In this document: one piece after another, positions 29,132-40,292 of the stretch
Position numbering within the stretch: the first letter of the stretch is position 1
Layout: each line of letters opens with the position of its first letter
Source of the DNA: Mycobacteriales bacterium
GTDB lineage: Bacteria > Actinomycetota > Actinomycetes > JAFAQI01 > DASSKL01
Direction of reading: 5' to 3'
NCBI GenBank assembly: GCA_035690485.1
Contig: DASSKL010000010.1
Location: 81,911 to 145,910, forward strand
Length of the DNA stretch: 64,000 bases
Notes under the pieces: generated by a model
Database searches by the model: none
What the model saw: only the letters and a program-made list of their open reading frames with translations
What the model was told of the DNA's origin: nothing
Made by a program: the position numbers and the translations under genes

Positions 29132-30707
29132 ACTTCTGGATCTTGCCGGTCACCGTCATCGGGAACTCGTCGACGAACAGGACGTAGCGCGGCACCTTGT
29201 AGTGCGCGAGCCGCCCGCGGCAGTGCTCCCGCACCTCCTCGTCGGTGACCGACTGGCCCTCCTTCAGCGTCACCCAGGCGCACAGCTCCTCGCCGTAACG
29301 CTCGTCCGGGACGCCGATCACCTGTACGTCGGCGATCGCCGGGTGGGTGTAGAGGAACTCCTCGATCTCGCGCGGGTAGACGTTCTCGCCGCCCCGGATG
29401 ACCATGTCCTTGATGCGCCCCACGATGTTGACGTAGCCCTCCGCGTCGATCGTCGCCAGATCGCCGGTGTGCATCCAGCGCCCGGCGTCGATCGCCTCGC
29501 CGGTGCGCTCCGGGTCGTCCCAGTAGCCGAGCATCACCGAGTAACCGCGGGTGCACAGCTCCCCCGGCTCGCCGATCGGCGTCGGCCGCCCGCTGTCCGG
29601 GTCGACGATCTTCACCTCGACGTGGGGGTGCACCCGCCCGACGGTCGACACCCGCCGCTCGAGGTCGTCGTCGGCGCGCGTCTGCGTCGACACCGGCGAG
29701 GTCTCGGTCATGCCGTAGGCGATCGTGACCTCCGCCATGTGCATGTCGGAGACGGCGCGCTTCATGACCTCGACCGGGCACGGGGAGCCGGCCATGATGC
29801 CGGTGCGCAGCGACGTGAGGTCGTAGGAGCCGAAGTCCGGCAGCGCCAGCTCGGCGATGAACATCGTCGGTACGCCGTACAGCGACGTGCAGCGCTCCTC
29901 CTGCACCGCGGCCAGCGTTGCGACCGGCTCGAACGCCGGCGCCGGCACCACCATGCACGCGCCGTGGGTGGTGGCCGCGAGGTTGCCCAGCACCATGCCG
30001 AAGCAGTGGTAGAAGGGCACCGGGATGCAGATCCGGTCGGCCTCGCTGTAGCCGCACATCTCACCGGTGAAGAAGCCGTTGTTGAGGATGTTGTGGTGCG
30101 ACAGCGTCGCGCCCTTCGGGTAGCCGGTGGTGCCCGACGTGTACTGGATGTTGATCGGGTCGTCGAAGGCCAGCGTCGCCATCCGCTGCCTCACCGCGCC
30201 GGCCGGGACCGCCTGCCCGGCCGTCAGCAGCGCGTCCCACGACCCGGTGCCGAGGAACACCGTCTGCTCGAGCGCCGGCGCGTCCGCCCGCACCGACTCG
30301 ATCATCGCGACGTAGTCGCTGGTCTTGAACTCCGTGGCGCTGACCAGCAACCGGATCCCCGACTGCCTCAGCGCATAGGCCAGCTCGTGCGTGCGGTAGG
30401 CCGGGTTGATGTTGACCAGGATCGCGCCGATCTTCGCCGTGGCGTACTGCACCAGGACCCACTCCGCGCAGTTCGGCGCCCAGATGCCGACCCGGTCCCC
30501 CTTCTCGATGCCGGCGGCGAGCAGCCCGCGGGCGACGTCGTCGACGCGCTCGTCGAGCTCGCGATACGTCCACCGCACGTCCTGGTGGCGTACGACGAGG
30601 GCGTCGCGGTCGCCGGACCGCTCGACGATGCGCGCGAGGTTGTCGCCGATCGTCTCGCCGAGCAGCGGGGTCGTGGACGTGCCGGATGCGTAGGACAGAG
30701 GGGCCAT
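29064..30707 (-). CDS. AMP-dependent fatty-acyl-CoA synthetase
   Basis: 547 residues of the adenylate-forming superfamily. Motif [18 protein letters not shown] (ATP phosphate loop), [12 protein letters not shown] (adenine site), [25 protein letters not shown] (hinge) and, at the end, [13 protein letters not shown] with the catalytic lysine. Activates a medium- or long-chain carboxylate to its CoA thioester through an acyl-AMP intermediate. The ATG at 30707 is preferred because homology starts just after ([22 protein letters not shown]). Divergent from the DCC gene by 61 bp; the chain-length preference is not inferable. Confidence 0.93.
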   Translation of the reverse strand: MAPLSYASGTSTTPLLGETIGDNLARIVERSGDRDALVVRHQDVRWTYRELDERVDDVARGLLAAGIEKGDRVGIWAPNCAEWVLVQYATAKIGAILVNINPAYRTHELAYALRQSGIRLLVSATEFKTSDYVAMIESVRADAPALEQTVFLGTGSWDALLTAGQAVPAGAVRQRMATLAFDDPINIQYTSGTTGYPKGATLSHHNILNNGFFTGEMCGYSEADRICIPVPFYHCFGMVLGNLAATTHGACMVVPAPAFEPVATLAAVQEERCTSLYGVPTMFIAELALPDFGSYDLTSLRTGIMAGSPCPVEVMKRAVSDMHMAEVTIAYGMTETSPVSTQTRADDDLERRVSTVGRVHPHVEVKIVDPDSGRPTPIGEPGELCTRGYSVMLGYWDDPERTGEAIDAGRWMHTGDLATIDAEGYVNIVGRIKDMVIRGGENVYPREIEEFLYTHPAIADVQVIGVPDERYGEELCAWVTLKEGQSVTDEEVREHCRGRLAHYKVPRYVLFVDEFPMTVTGKIQKFKMREESVRRLGLEAAAAQRHA

Positions 30708-30756
30708 GGCTGCATCGTGGCGCGGGCGCACGCTGGGCGCCAGCCGCCGGCCGCCG

Positions 30757-30762
30757 TAGCCT
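30757..30762 (+). promoter_or_regulatory. -10 hexamer TAGCCT of the DCC gene
   Basis: Ends 6 nt before the GTG at 30769; identical hexamer and spacing to the one at 28808. Confidence 0.5.
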
Positions 30763-30768
30763 GTACAG

Positions 30769-31149
30769 GTGGCCGAGCCCACCCTGATCTTCGACGGCGA
30801 CTGCGGCTTCTGCACGACCTCGGCCCGCGCCGCCGCCCGGCTGCCCACCCGGGCCCGCATCGCGGCCTACCAGGATCTCGACCTCGCGCGGTTCTCGCTG
30901 TCGGCGGAGGAGTGTTCGGCCGCGGTGCAGTACGTCGACGCCTCCGGCGCCGTCTACGCGGGTCACCACGCGGTGGCCGCGTTGCTGCACGACTGCGGCG
31001 GACCGTGGCGGTTGCTGGCCTGGCCGCTGCGACGCCAGGTGCTCGACCCGCTGTGGAACGCCGTCTACCGATGGGTGGCCGACCACCGCAGCTCGCTGCC
31101 CGGGGGCACTCCCGCGTGCGCCGTACCGCGACGCGACGACGCCGCCTGA
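30769..31149 (+). CDS. DCC-family thiol-disulfide oxidoreductase (DUF393)
   Basis: 126 residues starting [16 protein letters not shown], the D-x-x-C-x-x-C signature that names the DCC family, with YQDLDLARF and [14 protein letters not shown] further on. Thioredoxin-like fold; an intracellular disulfide oxidoreductase role is inferred from the family. TAGCCT 6 nt before the GTG suggests leaderless transcription. It ends 29 bp before a strong hairpin shared with the convergent groEL. Confidence 0.87.
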   Translation: MAEPTLIFDGDCGFCTTSARAAARLPTRARIAAYQDLDLARFSLSAEECSAAVQYVDASGAVYAGHHAVAALLHDCGGPWRLLAWPLRRQVLDPLWNAVYRWVADHRSSLPGGTPACAVPRRDDAA

Positions 31150-31178
31150 GGCCCGACCGGCACGCCTGCTCATGACGA

Positions 31179-31208
31179 GGGGCGGCCCCGCCGCAGCGGG
31201 ACCGCCCC
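31179..31208. terminator. Bidirectional terminator between DCC gene and groEL
   Basis: 13-bp stem (31179-31191 with 31196-31208, one mismatch) closed by CGCA, placed between two convergent stops. The near-symmetry allows it to end transcripts from both sides. Confidence 0.8.
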
Positions 31209-31226
31209 TGTCGTGAAGGAGGACTG

Positions 31227-32930
<1,704 letters not shown>

Positions 32931-32971
32931 TCAGGTGGACGCCCCGCCCGAGAGGCCTCACCGGCCCCGGT

Positions 32972-32998
32972 CTGTCACTCTTGGCTTGCGAGTGCTAA
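32972..32998 (-). promoter_or_regulatory. CIRCE element, degenerate copy (HrcA operator)
   Basis: CTGTCACTC-N9-GAGTGCTAA: the right arm is a perfect CIRCE half, the left arm matches 6 of 9 positions of TTAGCACTC, and spacing is exactly 9. It lies 7 bp from the second copy. Confidence 0.7.
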
Positions 32999-33005
32999 TC
33001 CATGT

Positions 33006-33032
33006 TTAGCACTCACCCGCCGAGAGTGCAAG
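33006..33032 (-). promoter_or_regulatory. CIRCE element, near-perfect copy (HrcA operator)
   Basis: TTAGCACTC-N9-GAGTGCAAG: a perfect left arm and 7 of 9 matches in the right arm, with the canonical 9-bp spacer. HrcA binding here would block groEL transcription. Confidence 0.9.
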
Positions 33033-33072
33033 GCGGGGCGGAGGGCCGCCGGGGGTAGCCGAAAGCCTGGCC

Positions 33073-34050
33073 TCAGCTCCCGCTGACGCGCCCCCCGAGG
33101 CCGACCCGCGGCACCCGTTCGTCCGATCGAGTGGCGTCGAGGAACACCTGCGTGATGCGCGGCCAGCGCTCGTTGATCTCGTGGTCGATGCAGGTGCTGA
33201 TCTCCTCGACCCGGTCGGAGTCGAGGCCCTGGTCGAGGTCGATCCGCGCGGCCAGCAGCACCTGGTCAGCACCCATCCGCATCGTCAGTAGGTCGACGAC
33301 CTCGTCGACACCGTCGTACCGGGTGAGGAACTCCTCCAGCTCGTCGCGCAGTTCGGGCTCCACGGCCTCGCCGATCAGCATGTCCTTGACGTCGTGGCCG
33401 AGCAGGTATGCCGTCACCACGAGCAGCAGCGCGATCAGGGCCGCCGCGACGCCTTCCCACCAGCCCTGGCCGGTCGCCTGGTGCAACGCGATGCCACCGA
33501 AGGCGAAGAGGATGCCGACCAGCGCGGCGGTGTCCTCGCTGGCGACCGTCTTCACACTGGGATCACTGGACTTGCGCACGTGCTCCAGCGGCGTACGGCC
33601 GGCTTTTCGTGCCTCGGCGCGGACCTGGCGTACGGCGCGCGCCCACGAGGTCCCCTCCGCGGCGCCGGCGATCGCGAGCGCGACGTAGGCGATGAGGAAG
33701 TAGTGGCCGCCCACGGTCTCGTGACCCGTGAATGCCTGGTAGGCCTCGATCGTCGAGAACCCGGCGCCGGCGACGAAGATGCCGACCGCCGCGAGCAGCG
33801 ACCAGAAGAAGCGTTCCTTGCCGTAGCCGAACGGGTGGCGGGCGTCGGCCGGCCGGCTGCTCTTCTTCAACGAGGTCAGCAGAAAGCCTTCGTTGAGGGT
33901 GTCGGCGACCGAGTGGACGCCCTCGGCGAACAGCGCCGACGAACCGGTCAGCAGGGCGGCCACGAACTTGACCGCGGCGATCAGCGCGTTGGCGCCGAGC
34001 GCGATCAGCACCGTGCGGGTGCTCTGGCTGGCGGTCTTCTCCGGGGGCAC
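33073..34050 (-). CDS. Cation diffusion facilitator family transporter
   Basis: 325 residues. Six membrane segments expected (VLIALGANALIAAVKFVAALLTG, FFWSLLAAVGIFVAGAGFS and others). FAEGVHSVADTLNE and, in the second half, SEDTAALVGILFAFGGIALHQATG hold the His/Asp residues that form the metal site of CDF antiporters, which export Zn, Fe, Mn or Co against protons. A cytoplasmic C-terminal domain (about 225-325) follows. GTG start at 34050 with GAAGGA upstream. Divergent from otsA with 76 bp between. Confidence 0.9.
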   Translation of the reverse strand: MPPEKTASQSTRTVLIALGANALIAAVKFVAALLTGSSALFAEGVHSVADTLNEGFLLTSLKKSSRPADARHPFGYGKERFFWSLLAAVGIFVAGAGFSTIEAYQAFTGHETVGGHYFLIAYVALAIAGAAEGTSWARAVRQVRAEARKAGRTPLEHVRKSSDPSVKTVASEDTAALVGILFAFGGIALHQATGQGWWEGVAAALIALLLVVTAYLLGHDVKDMLIGEAVEPELRDELEEFLTRYDGVDEVVDLLTMRMGADQVLLAARIDLDQGLDSDRVEEISTCIDHEINERWPRITQVFLDATRSDERVPRVGLGGRVSGS

Positions 34051-34112
34051 GGTCCGGTCCTTCCGCAGGGTCCGCACGGCTCCTACCCGACGGGGCGTCG
34101 CCGGCAACCCGG

Positions 34113-34118
34113 TACGAT
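34113..34118 (+). promoter_or_regulatory. -10 hexamer TACGAT of otsA
   Basis: Ends 8 nt before the GTG at 34127; leaderless arrangement. Confidence 0.55.
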
Positions 34119-34126
34119 CCCCGGTC

Positions 34127-35596
34127 GTGCCAGGGCAGCCCGGGCCGCGGTCCTCGACGCAGGCACCGATCGTGGTCGCGTCCAACCGAGGCCCGCTGTC
34201 GTTCGTCACGGGCGAGGACGGCCGCACCACCTTGCGGCACGCCGCCGGTGGCCTGGTCTCCGGACTCAGCGGCGCGGTCGAGGGCGATGCACTGCTGTGG
34301 GTCTGCGCGGCGCTCGGCAGCGCCGACCGGCACGCGGCCCGGCAGGCGCCCGGCGGCCGGCTCGACCTGGCCGGTCACGAGACCGGCGGCACCGGCGTAC
34401 GCATGCTCGACATCGACGAGACGACATTCCACCGCGCCTACAACGCAGTCGCCAACTCCACGCTCTGGTTCGTCAACCACCTGCTGTTCGACCCGGCGCT
34501 GTCGCCGTCGTTCGACGCGCGGTTCACGCGGGAGTGGCAGAGCTACGTCGACTACAACGCGGCGTTCGCCGACGCGCTCGCGCAGGACGCCGCCCCGGGC
34601 GGCAAGGTGCTCGTGCAGGACTACCACCTGACGCTGGTGCCGGCGATGCTGCGCGAGCGCCGCCCGGACGTCCGCATCGCGCACTTCATGCACACGCCGT
34701 GGGCGGATCCCGGCTACTTCTCCCTGCTGCCCGACCGGGTCGCCGCCGAGGTGCTGCAAGGGATCCTCGGCGGTACGTCGGCAGGCTTCCTGTCCCCGCG
34801 GTGGGCCGCCGCGTTCGTCGCCTGCTGCGAGGCGGTGCTCGGCGCGCGCGTCGACCGGGCGGCCGGCACGGTGACGCACGACGGGCGTACGACGGCGGTG
34901 CGCGTGCACCCGCTCGGGATCGACGCGGCCGGGCTGCGGGCGCGGGCGGCGCAGCCCGACGTCGAGGATCGCTGCCACACGCTGGCCGAGCAGGTCGGCG
35001 ACCGGCGGCTCCTGCTGCGCATCGACCGGACGGAGTTGTCGAAGAACATCGTGCGCGGACTCGAGGCCTACCGCGAGCTGCTGCGCACCGAGCCGTCGTG
35101 GTGCGGGCGCGTGGTGCACGCCGTCTTCGCCTACCCGTCCCGGCACGACCTGCCGGTCTACCGGGAGTACACCGCGCGGGTCCTGCGGGTCGCGCAGGAG
35201 ATCGAGGACGAGTTCGGCACGCCCTCGTGGGCGCCGGTGCTGCTCGAGGTCAACGACGACTTCGCCCGGTCGCTCGCGGCATACCGCAACGCCGACGCCC
35301 TGGTGGTCAACCCGATCCGCGACGGCATGAACCTCGTGGCCAAGGAGGGACCGGTCCTCTCCGACCGCGGCATGGCGCTGGTGCTCTCGCGGGAGGCCGG
35401 CGCGGCCGACGTGCTCGGCGAGGATGCGCTCGTCGTCAACCCCTACGACGTGTCGGCCACCGCCGCCGCGATGCACGAGGCGCTCTCGATGCCCGAGGAC
35501 GAGCGGGCGCGGCGGTGCGACCGGCTCGCCGCCGCGGCCTGCGCGACGCCGCCGCGGCAGTGGATCGCCGACCAGCTCGCCGGACTCGACGCCTGA
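34127..35596 (+). CDS. otsA: Trehalose-6-phosphate synthase
   Basis: 489 residues, glycosyltransferase family 20. PIVVASNRGPLSF at the N-terminus, VQDYHLTLVPAMLRERRPD, IAHFMHTPWADPGYFSLLP, LLRIDRTELSKNIVRGLEAY (donor/phosphate site) and NPIRDGMNLVAKE are all conserved. Makes trehalose 6-phosphate from a nucleotide-glucose and glucose 6-phosphate. The usual SKR-x-D-x-x-KN motif reads LLRIDRTELSKN, a common actinobacterial variant. TACGAT 8 nt before the GTG suggests a leaderless mRNA. The gene meets otsB tail to tail. Confidence 0.95.
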   Translation: MPGQPGPRSSTQAPIVVASNRGPLSFVTGEDGRTTLRHAAGGLVSGLSGAVEGDALLWVCAALGSADRHAARQAPGGRLDLAGHETGGTGVRMLDIDETTFHRAYNAVANSTLWFVNHLLFDPALSPSFDARFTREWQSYVDYNAAFADALAQDAAPGGKVLVQDYHLTLVPAMLRERRPDVRIAHFMHTPWADPGYFSLLPDRVAAEVLQGILGGTSAGFLSPRWAAAFVACCEAVLGARVDRAAGTVTHDGRTTAVRVHPLGIDAAGLRARAAQPDVEDRCHTLAEQVGDRRLLLRIDRTELSKNIVRGLEAYRELLRTEPSWCGRVVHAVFAYPSRHDLPVYREYTARVLRVAQEIEDEFGTPSWAPVLLEVNDDFARSLAAYRNADALVVNPIRDGMNLVAKEGPVLSDRGMALVLSREAGAADVLGEDALVVNPYDVSATAAAMHEALSMPEDERARRCDRLAAAACATPPRQWIADQLAGLDA

Positions 35597-35599
35597 GCC

Positions 35600-36412
35600 T
35601 CAGTCGCCGATGGCGGCGGCCAGCGCGAGTAGGAACTGCACGACGGCGGCAGGGCCGTCGAGCACCAGGTCGGCCCGCTCGCGCAGCGCCTCGACCTCCT
35701 CGGAGGAGCTGCACACGGTCACCCCGGGGACGCCGTCACGGCGCAGCGCCTCGATCGCGTCGTAGGCCGGCAGGTCTCCAAGGTCGTCGCCGACGAAGAC
35801 CACCGCGGCGGCCGCCCGCTCCTCGACGAGCGCGCGCAGCGCCCCGCCCTTGTCGATCCCCGGTGGGCGCAGCTCGAGCACGAAACGCCCGGGGACCAGC
35901 TCGAGGCCGCAGTCGGTGGCGAGCCGGGCGAGCGGCTGCCGCAGCCGCGCCAACGCTCCGGCCGGGTCGAGGGCCTGCCTGGTGTGTACGACGAGCGAGT
36001 GGTGCTTGTCCTCGACCGTGACGCCCGCCGGTGCGGCGACGAGGAGGTCGGGCAGCCGGTCTCGGGCGACCTGCACGCCGGGCGCCGGCGGCGGCCCGGT
36101 CAGCGCACCGTCGGCCCAGCGCTGCAGCCCGTAGTGGCCCAGCACGACGAGCCGCGCCACGTCGCGCAGCCCGCCGAGCTCGACGACGACCTCGGCGGGT
36201 CGGCCGGTGACGACGGCGACGGTGCCGACCCGGTGCGCGAGCACCCGCAGCGCGTCGATCGCGCCGTCGGCGGGGCGAGCGTCCTCGGGGCGGGGGACGA
36301 TCGGCGCGAGGGTCCCGTCGAAGTCGACCGCGACGACCCCACGGGCGGGCTCGGCGAGCAGCGCCGTGAGGCCGGAGCGACCGGCGGGCGTGGCGGGCTC
36401 GGGGAGCATCAC
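35600..36412 (-). CDS. otsB: Trehalose-6-phosphate phosphatase
   Basis: 270 residues, HAD superfamily. VVAVDFDGTLAPIVPRPEDARP is motif I with the nucleophile Asp, VVTGRPAEVVVEL motif II, GIDKGGALRALVEE motif III and FVGDDLGDLPAYDAI motif IV. Removes phosphate from trehalose 6-phosphate made by OtsA. Encoded 3 bp from, and convergent with, otsA rather than in one operon with it. The GTG at 36412 (ATG one codon later) lies 7 nt after TAGCGT, again leaderless in appearance. Confidence 0.95.
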   Translation of the reverse strand: MMLPEPATPAGRSGLTALLAEPARGVVAVDFDGTLAPIVPRPEDARPADGAIDALRVLAHRVGTVAVVTGRPAEVVVELGGLRDVARLVVLGHYGLQRWADGALTGPPPAPGVQVARDRLPDLLVAAPAGVTVEDKHHSLVVHTRQALDPAGALARLRQPLARLATDCGLELVPGRFVLELRPPGIDKGGALRALVEERAAAAVVFVGDDLGDLPAYDAIEALRRDGVPGVTVCSSSEEVEALRERADLVLDGPAAVVQFLLALAAAIGD

Positions 36413-36419
36413 CCGGGCG

Positions 36420-36425
36420 ACGCTA
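36420..36425 (-). promoter_or_regulatory. -10 hexamer TAGCGT of otsB
   Basis: Ends 7 nt before the GTG at 36412 on the minus strand. Confidence 0.5.
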
Positions 36426-36443
36426 CCCGGCTGCCGGGCAGCG

Positions 36444-37025
36444 CTATCGCGGGAACTCGCGGGTGACCACGACCGTGAGGCCGGCCCCGGGCAGGCCGGC
36501 GAACCGGGGCAGTACGCGGGCGATCGCGGGGAACTGCGCGGCCAGCGCTCGGGCGACCGGCTCCTGGCCCGGGTCGTAGTAGACGGTGGTCTCGGGGATG
36601 CGGCCGGTGAAGTTGCCGACCGTCGCGACGGTCCAGCCACCGGCCCGGAACCGCGCTGCCGCGTCGGCCGCGAGCCCGGACTCGGTCGAGTTGTTGAGAA
36701 CGGTCAGCGGCGCGCGCAGCGGCCCCGCGGATGCCGGAGCAGGCGTCGTCGCAGTGGGAGAAACCGCGGCGGTCGGGGCGGCGCTCGGCGTGCGGACGGA
36801 GGGCCGCGAGGTCGGCGCGGCCGACGGCGACGGGCTGTCGACACCCTCGGCCAGCGAGGTCGAGGGCGGCTGCACCGCGGGACCGCTGCCGCCGAGGTCG
36901 GGCTTGCCGTTGAGCAGGACGAGCACGCCGATGAAGGCGCCGACCGCGACGAGTGCGGTCACCGGTCCGATCGCCGACCGGAGCAACGCGCGCAGCGTCC
37001 AGCGCGCGCGGTGCGACCCGCTCAC
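36444..37025 (-). CDS. LytR C-terminal domain protein
   Basis: 193 residues. One membrane helix (about 17-40, SAIGPVTALVAVGAFIGVLVLL), a Pro/Ser/Thr-rich extracytoplasmic linker, and a C-terminal LytR_C domain (PLTVLNNSTESGLAADAAARF, then TVATVGNFTG and TTVYYDPG). This domain occurs alone or behind LytR-CpsA-Psr ligases in actinobacteria and is thought to act in wall-polymer attachment or binding. GTG start, 10 bp after the DUF3263 stop, so probably one operon. Confidence 0.88.
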   Translation of the reverse strand: MSGSHRARWTLRALLRSAIGPVTALVAVGAFIGVLVLLNGKPDLGGSGPAVQPPSTSLAEGVDSPSPSAAPTSRPSVRTPSAAPTAAVSPTATTPAPASAGPLRAPLTVLNNSTESGLAADAAARFRAGGWTVATVGNFTGRIPETTVYYDPGQEPVARALAAQFPAIARVLPRFAGLPGAGLTVVVTREFPR

Positions 37026-37035
37026 GGGCAGGGGG

Positions 37036-37323
37036 TCAGGCCTCGAGGCCCAGCCGCCGCGCCGAGCGGGCGCGCTGGCGCGCGGCGCGCAACCGGCGCA
37101 GCCGCTTGACGAGCATCGGGTCGAACTCCAGCGCCGCCGGCCGGTCGATCAACGCGTTGAGCACCTGGTAGTAGCGGGTGGCCGACATGTCGAAAAGGTC
37201 GCGGACGGCCTGCTCCTTGGCTCCGGCGTACTTCCACCACTGCCGCTCGAACGCGAGGATCTCCTGGTCGCGCTCCGACAGCCGCCCGCCGGTAGGGGTG
37301 TCCGCAGCCTCGGCGACGTCCAT
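37036..37323 (-). CDS. DUF3263 domain protein
   Basis: 95 residues with the very conserved core LSERDQEILAFERQWWKYAG, then KEQAVRDLF and SATRYYQVLNALIDRP, and a basic C-terminal helix RLRRLRAARQRARSARRLG. DUF3263 looks like a small helix-turn-helix DNA-binding module (sigma-region-like), but its role is not established. ATG at 37323 with GGAGGG upstream is favoured over an in-frame GTG at 37362. It precedes a LytR_C gene, a pairing seen across actinobacteria. Confidence 0.9.
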   Translation of the reverse strand: MDVAEAADTPTGGRLSERDQEILAFERQWWKYAGAKEQAVRDLFDMSATRYYQVLNALIDRPAALEFDPMLVKRLRRLRAARQRARSARRLGLEA

Positions 37324-37438
37324 GAGCCCTCCTTCGTGCGCGCTGAATGACACGCTTGTCATTCTGACACGGACGTCCGACGAAACCCAGGCTTTGCCGG
37401 TCCCCGGCGCGGTCCACTGCCGGCGCCGACCTCGCCGG

Positions 37439-38689
<1,251 letters not shown>

Positions 38690-38695
38690 GCGGGC

Positions 38696-38701
38696 AGCGT
38701 A
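38696..38701 (-). promoter_or_regulatory. -10 hexamer TACGCT of the glutamate dehydrogenase gene
   Basis: Ends 6 nt before the GTG at 38689; lies in the 14-bp gap after the PI-PLC-like gene. Confidence 0.5.
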
Positions 38702-38703
38702 GG

Positions 38704-40203
38704 TCAGCGACCGTCGTGTGGAGCCCAACCGCCGTTCGTGTCGGTGTAGGCGATCCACGCGTCGGTCGCGCCGGCCCGCTGCAGGGCCGCCTGGAGCAGC
38801 GCGCCCTCGCGGCCGGACCGCGGCACCGCGAAGGCTCCTGCCGACGCGCCGCACCGGCCGGCCGCCGCCGCCACCGCCACCGCGGGGGCGAGGACGGTCC
38901 ACCCACTGCCGGACCGGCAGGCGACGGCGTGCCGGCCGCTGCAGGGCACCGCCACGAACCTCCCGTCGGAAGCCCGGGCGACGGCGCAGGCACCGGCGGC
39001 GCTCGGCTCGTCCTGCGCCCACGACCAGATCGAGCCCGCGAGCCGGGAGTCGTCCGGGAGCAGCTGGTCGAACCCGACGAGGTTGACGCCGCAGCGCGCC
39101 ATGTGCGCGGCCATCGGCGCGTCGATGTGGTCCCCGTCGGGCGTCGCGAGCGCGGACACGAACGTCGAGTCCTCGTAGTAGCGGACGAACGTGCGGCCGT
39201 AGTGCTGCTGCGCCTGCGGGCCGTCGCAGGCCGGGAAGTCGGCGTACGACGACGTCGTCTGCTCGAACTTGCCGGCGTCGTTGAAGACGAGGTCGTTCCA
39301 GCTGCTGGTCGTGGCGCCGTCCTCGCAGGTGCTCCAGACGACGACTCGCTTGCCCGCTGCCAGCACCTGCGCCCGGGTGAGCGCCAGGTCGAGCGGGCGG
39401 CAGACCCCGGCGCGGTCGCCGGCGGACGGGTCGTCGGAGCTGCGGTAGACGAGGCTGCCGAACGCGTGCTCCACGACCTGCGCGGCGGCCTCGTGACCGG
39501 CGTGGTTCTGGAGGTCGTCGTCGACGTAGAGGAACAGGACCTCGCCCGGGTGCCGCTGCACCCAGTCGGCGACCGGCGCCAGCCCCTGCGCGAGCGTGCC
39601 CTCGATCGTGCAGCCGTAGCCGCCCGACTCCGCGTGGCAGAGCCGCACCTCGTCCTGCCCGGTGTGCGGGTCGAGCGCCCAGTGGGCGTCGACCTCCAGC
39701 GAGCGCATGTCCGAGTCGAGCTGGTCGACCATCGACAGCTGCTGGTTGGAGTCGAGCTGCGACAGCCCGGGCGGCGGATCGTTGGGGCCGTCGGGCACGG
39801 CGTTGAACGAGTTGTGGGTGCCCAGCCACTGGGCCTCTCGGAACGGCAGGTCGTCGCCGAGCGCCCGCTGCAGCACGAGCGCCCGGTGTACCCAGGTGCT
39901 CTGGTAGGCCGCCACCTCGCGGCGCTCGACCGGCGGCGCGAACGGCGTGACGCAGGCGGCGTCGTCCTGCAGCAGCCGCCGGCACAGCGCCGAGGCGTCC
40001 TGGCCGAACTTCTCGAACCCGCGGCAGGCCGCGGCGACGTTCGACACCTGGGCGGGCGCCTGCGCGTAGCACTGCTGGTACGACGGCAGCGGGTCGGGCA
40101 CCGGCGCGTCAGCGGGGCGGTCCGCGGCGCGGGCGGCCAGCGGGGTGGCGAGGACGAGGGCGGCTACCGTCAGCCGGAGCGCGCGGAGCCGGGCGGCGTT
40201 CAC
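38704..40203 (-). CDS. Secreted PI-PLC X-like protein with a C-type-lectin-like tail
   Basis: 499 residues. Signal peptide with cleavage likely after residue 26 (LAARA). The PLC-like TIM barrel has AQWLGTHNSFNAVP with His131 and VRLCHAESGGYGC with His191, the positions of the two catalytic histidines in bacterial phosphatidylinositol phospholipase C. Twelve or more cysteines imply disulfides. From about residue 395, WSWAQDEPSAAGACAVA and FVAVPCSGRHAVACR look like the second half of a C-type lectin domain. Probably acts on lipids or glycans outside the cell. The GTG start lacks a clear ribosome-binding site. Confidence 0.75.
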   Translation of the reverse strand: MNAARLRALRLTVAALVLATPLAARAADRPADAPVPDPLPSYQQCYAQAPAQVSNVAAACRGFEKFGQDASALCRRLLQDDAACVTPFAPPVERREVAAYQSTWVHRALVLQRALGDDLPFREAQWLGTHNSFNAVPDGPNDPPPGLSQLDSNQQLSMVDQLDSDMRSLEVDAHWALDPHTGQDEVRLCHAESGGYGCTIEGTLAQGLAPVADWVQRHPGEVLFLYVDDDLQNHAGHEAAAQVVEHAFGSLVYRSSDDPSAGDRAGVCRPLDLALTRAQVLAAGKRVVVWSTCEDGATTSSWNDLVFNDAGKFEQTTSSYADFPACDGPQAQQHYGRTFVRYYEDSTFVSALATPDGDHIDAPMAAHMARCGVNLVGFDQLLPDDSRLAGSIWSWAQDEPSAAGACAVARASDGRFVAVPCSGRHAVACRSGSGWTVLAPAVAVAAAAGRCGASAGAFAVPRSGREGALLQAALQRAGATDAWIAYTDTNGGWAPHDGR

Positions 40204-40292
40204 GCGCGTGAGTTCGACGTCGCGGGCCTCCTCTCCTGCGCCGGTGGGGCCCAGTGGCTAGGGTGCCCCGCAGCGACGGCGAGGAGGGCCTG

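Noticed and set aside
32990..33014. An inverted-order operator GAGTGCTAA-N7-TTAGCACTC before groEL
   Set aside because: This reading joins the right arm of one CIRCE to the left arm of the next. Both outer partners exist at exactly 9-bp spacing, so two tandem CIRCE elements explain the sequence better.
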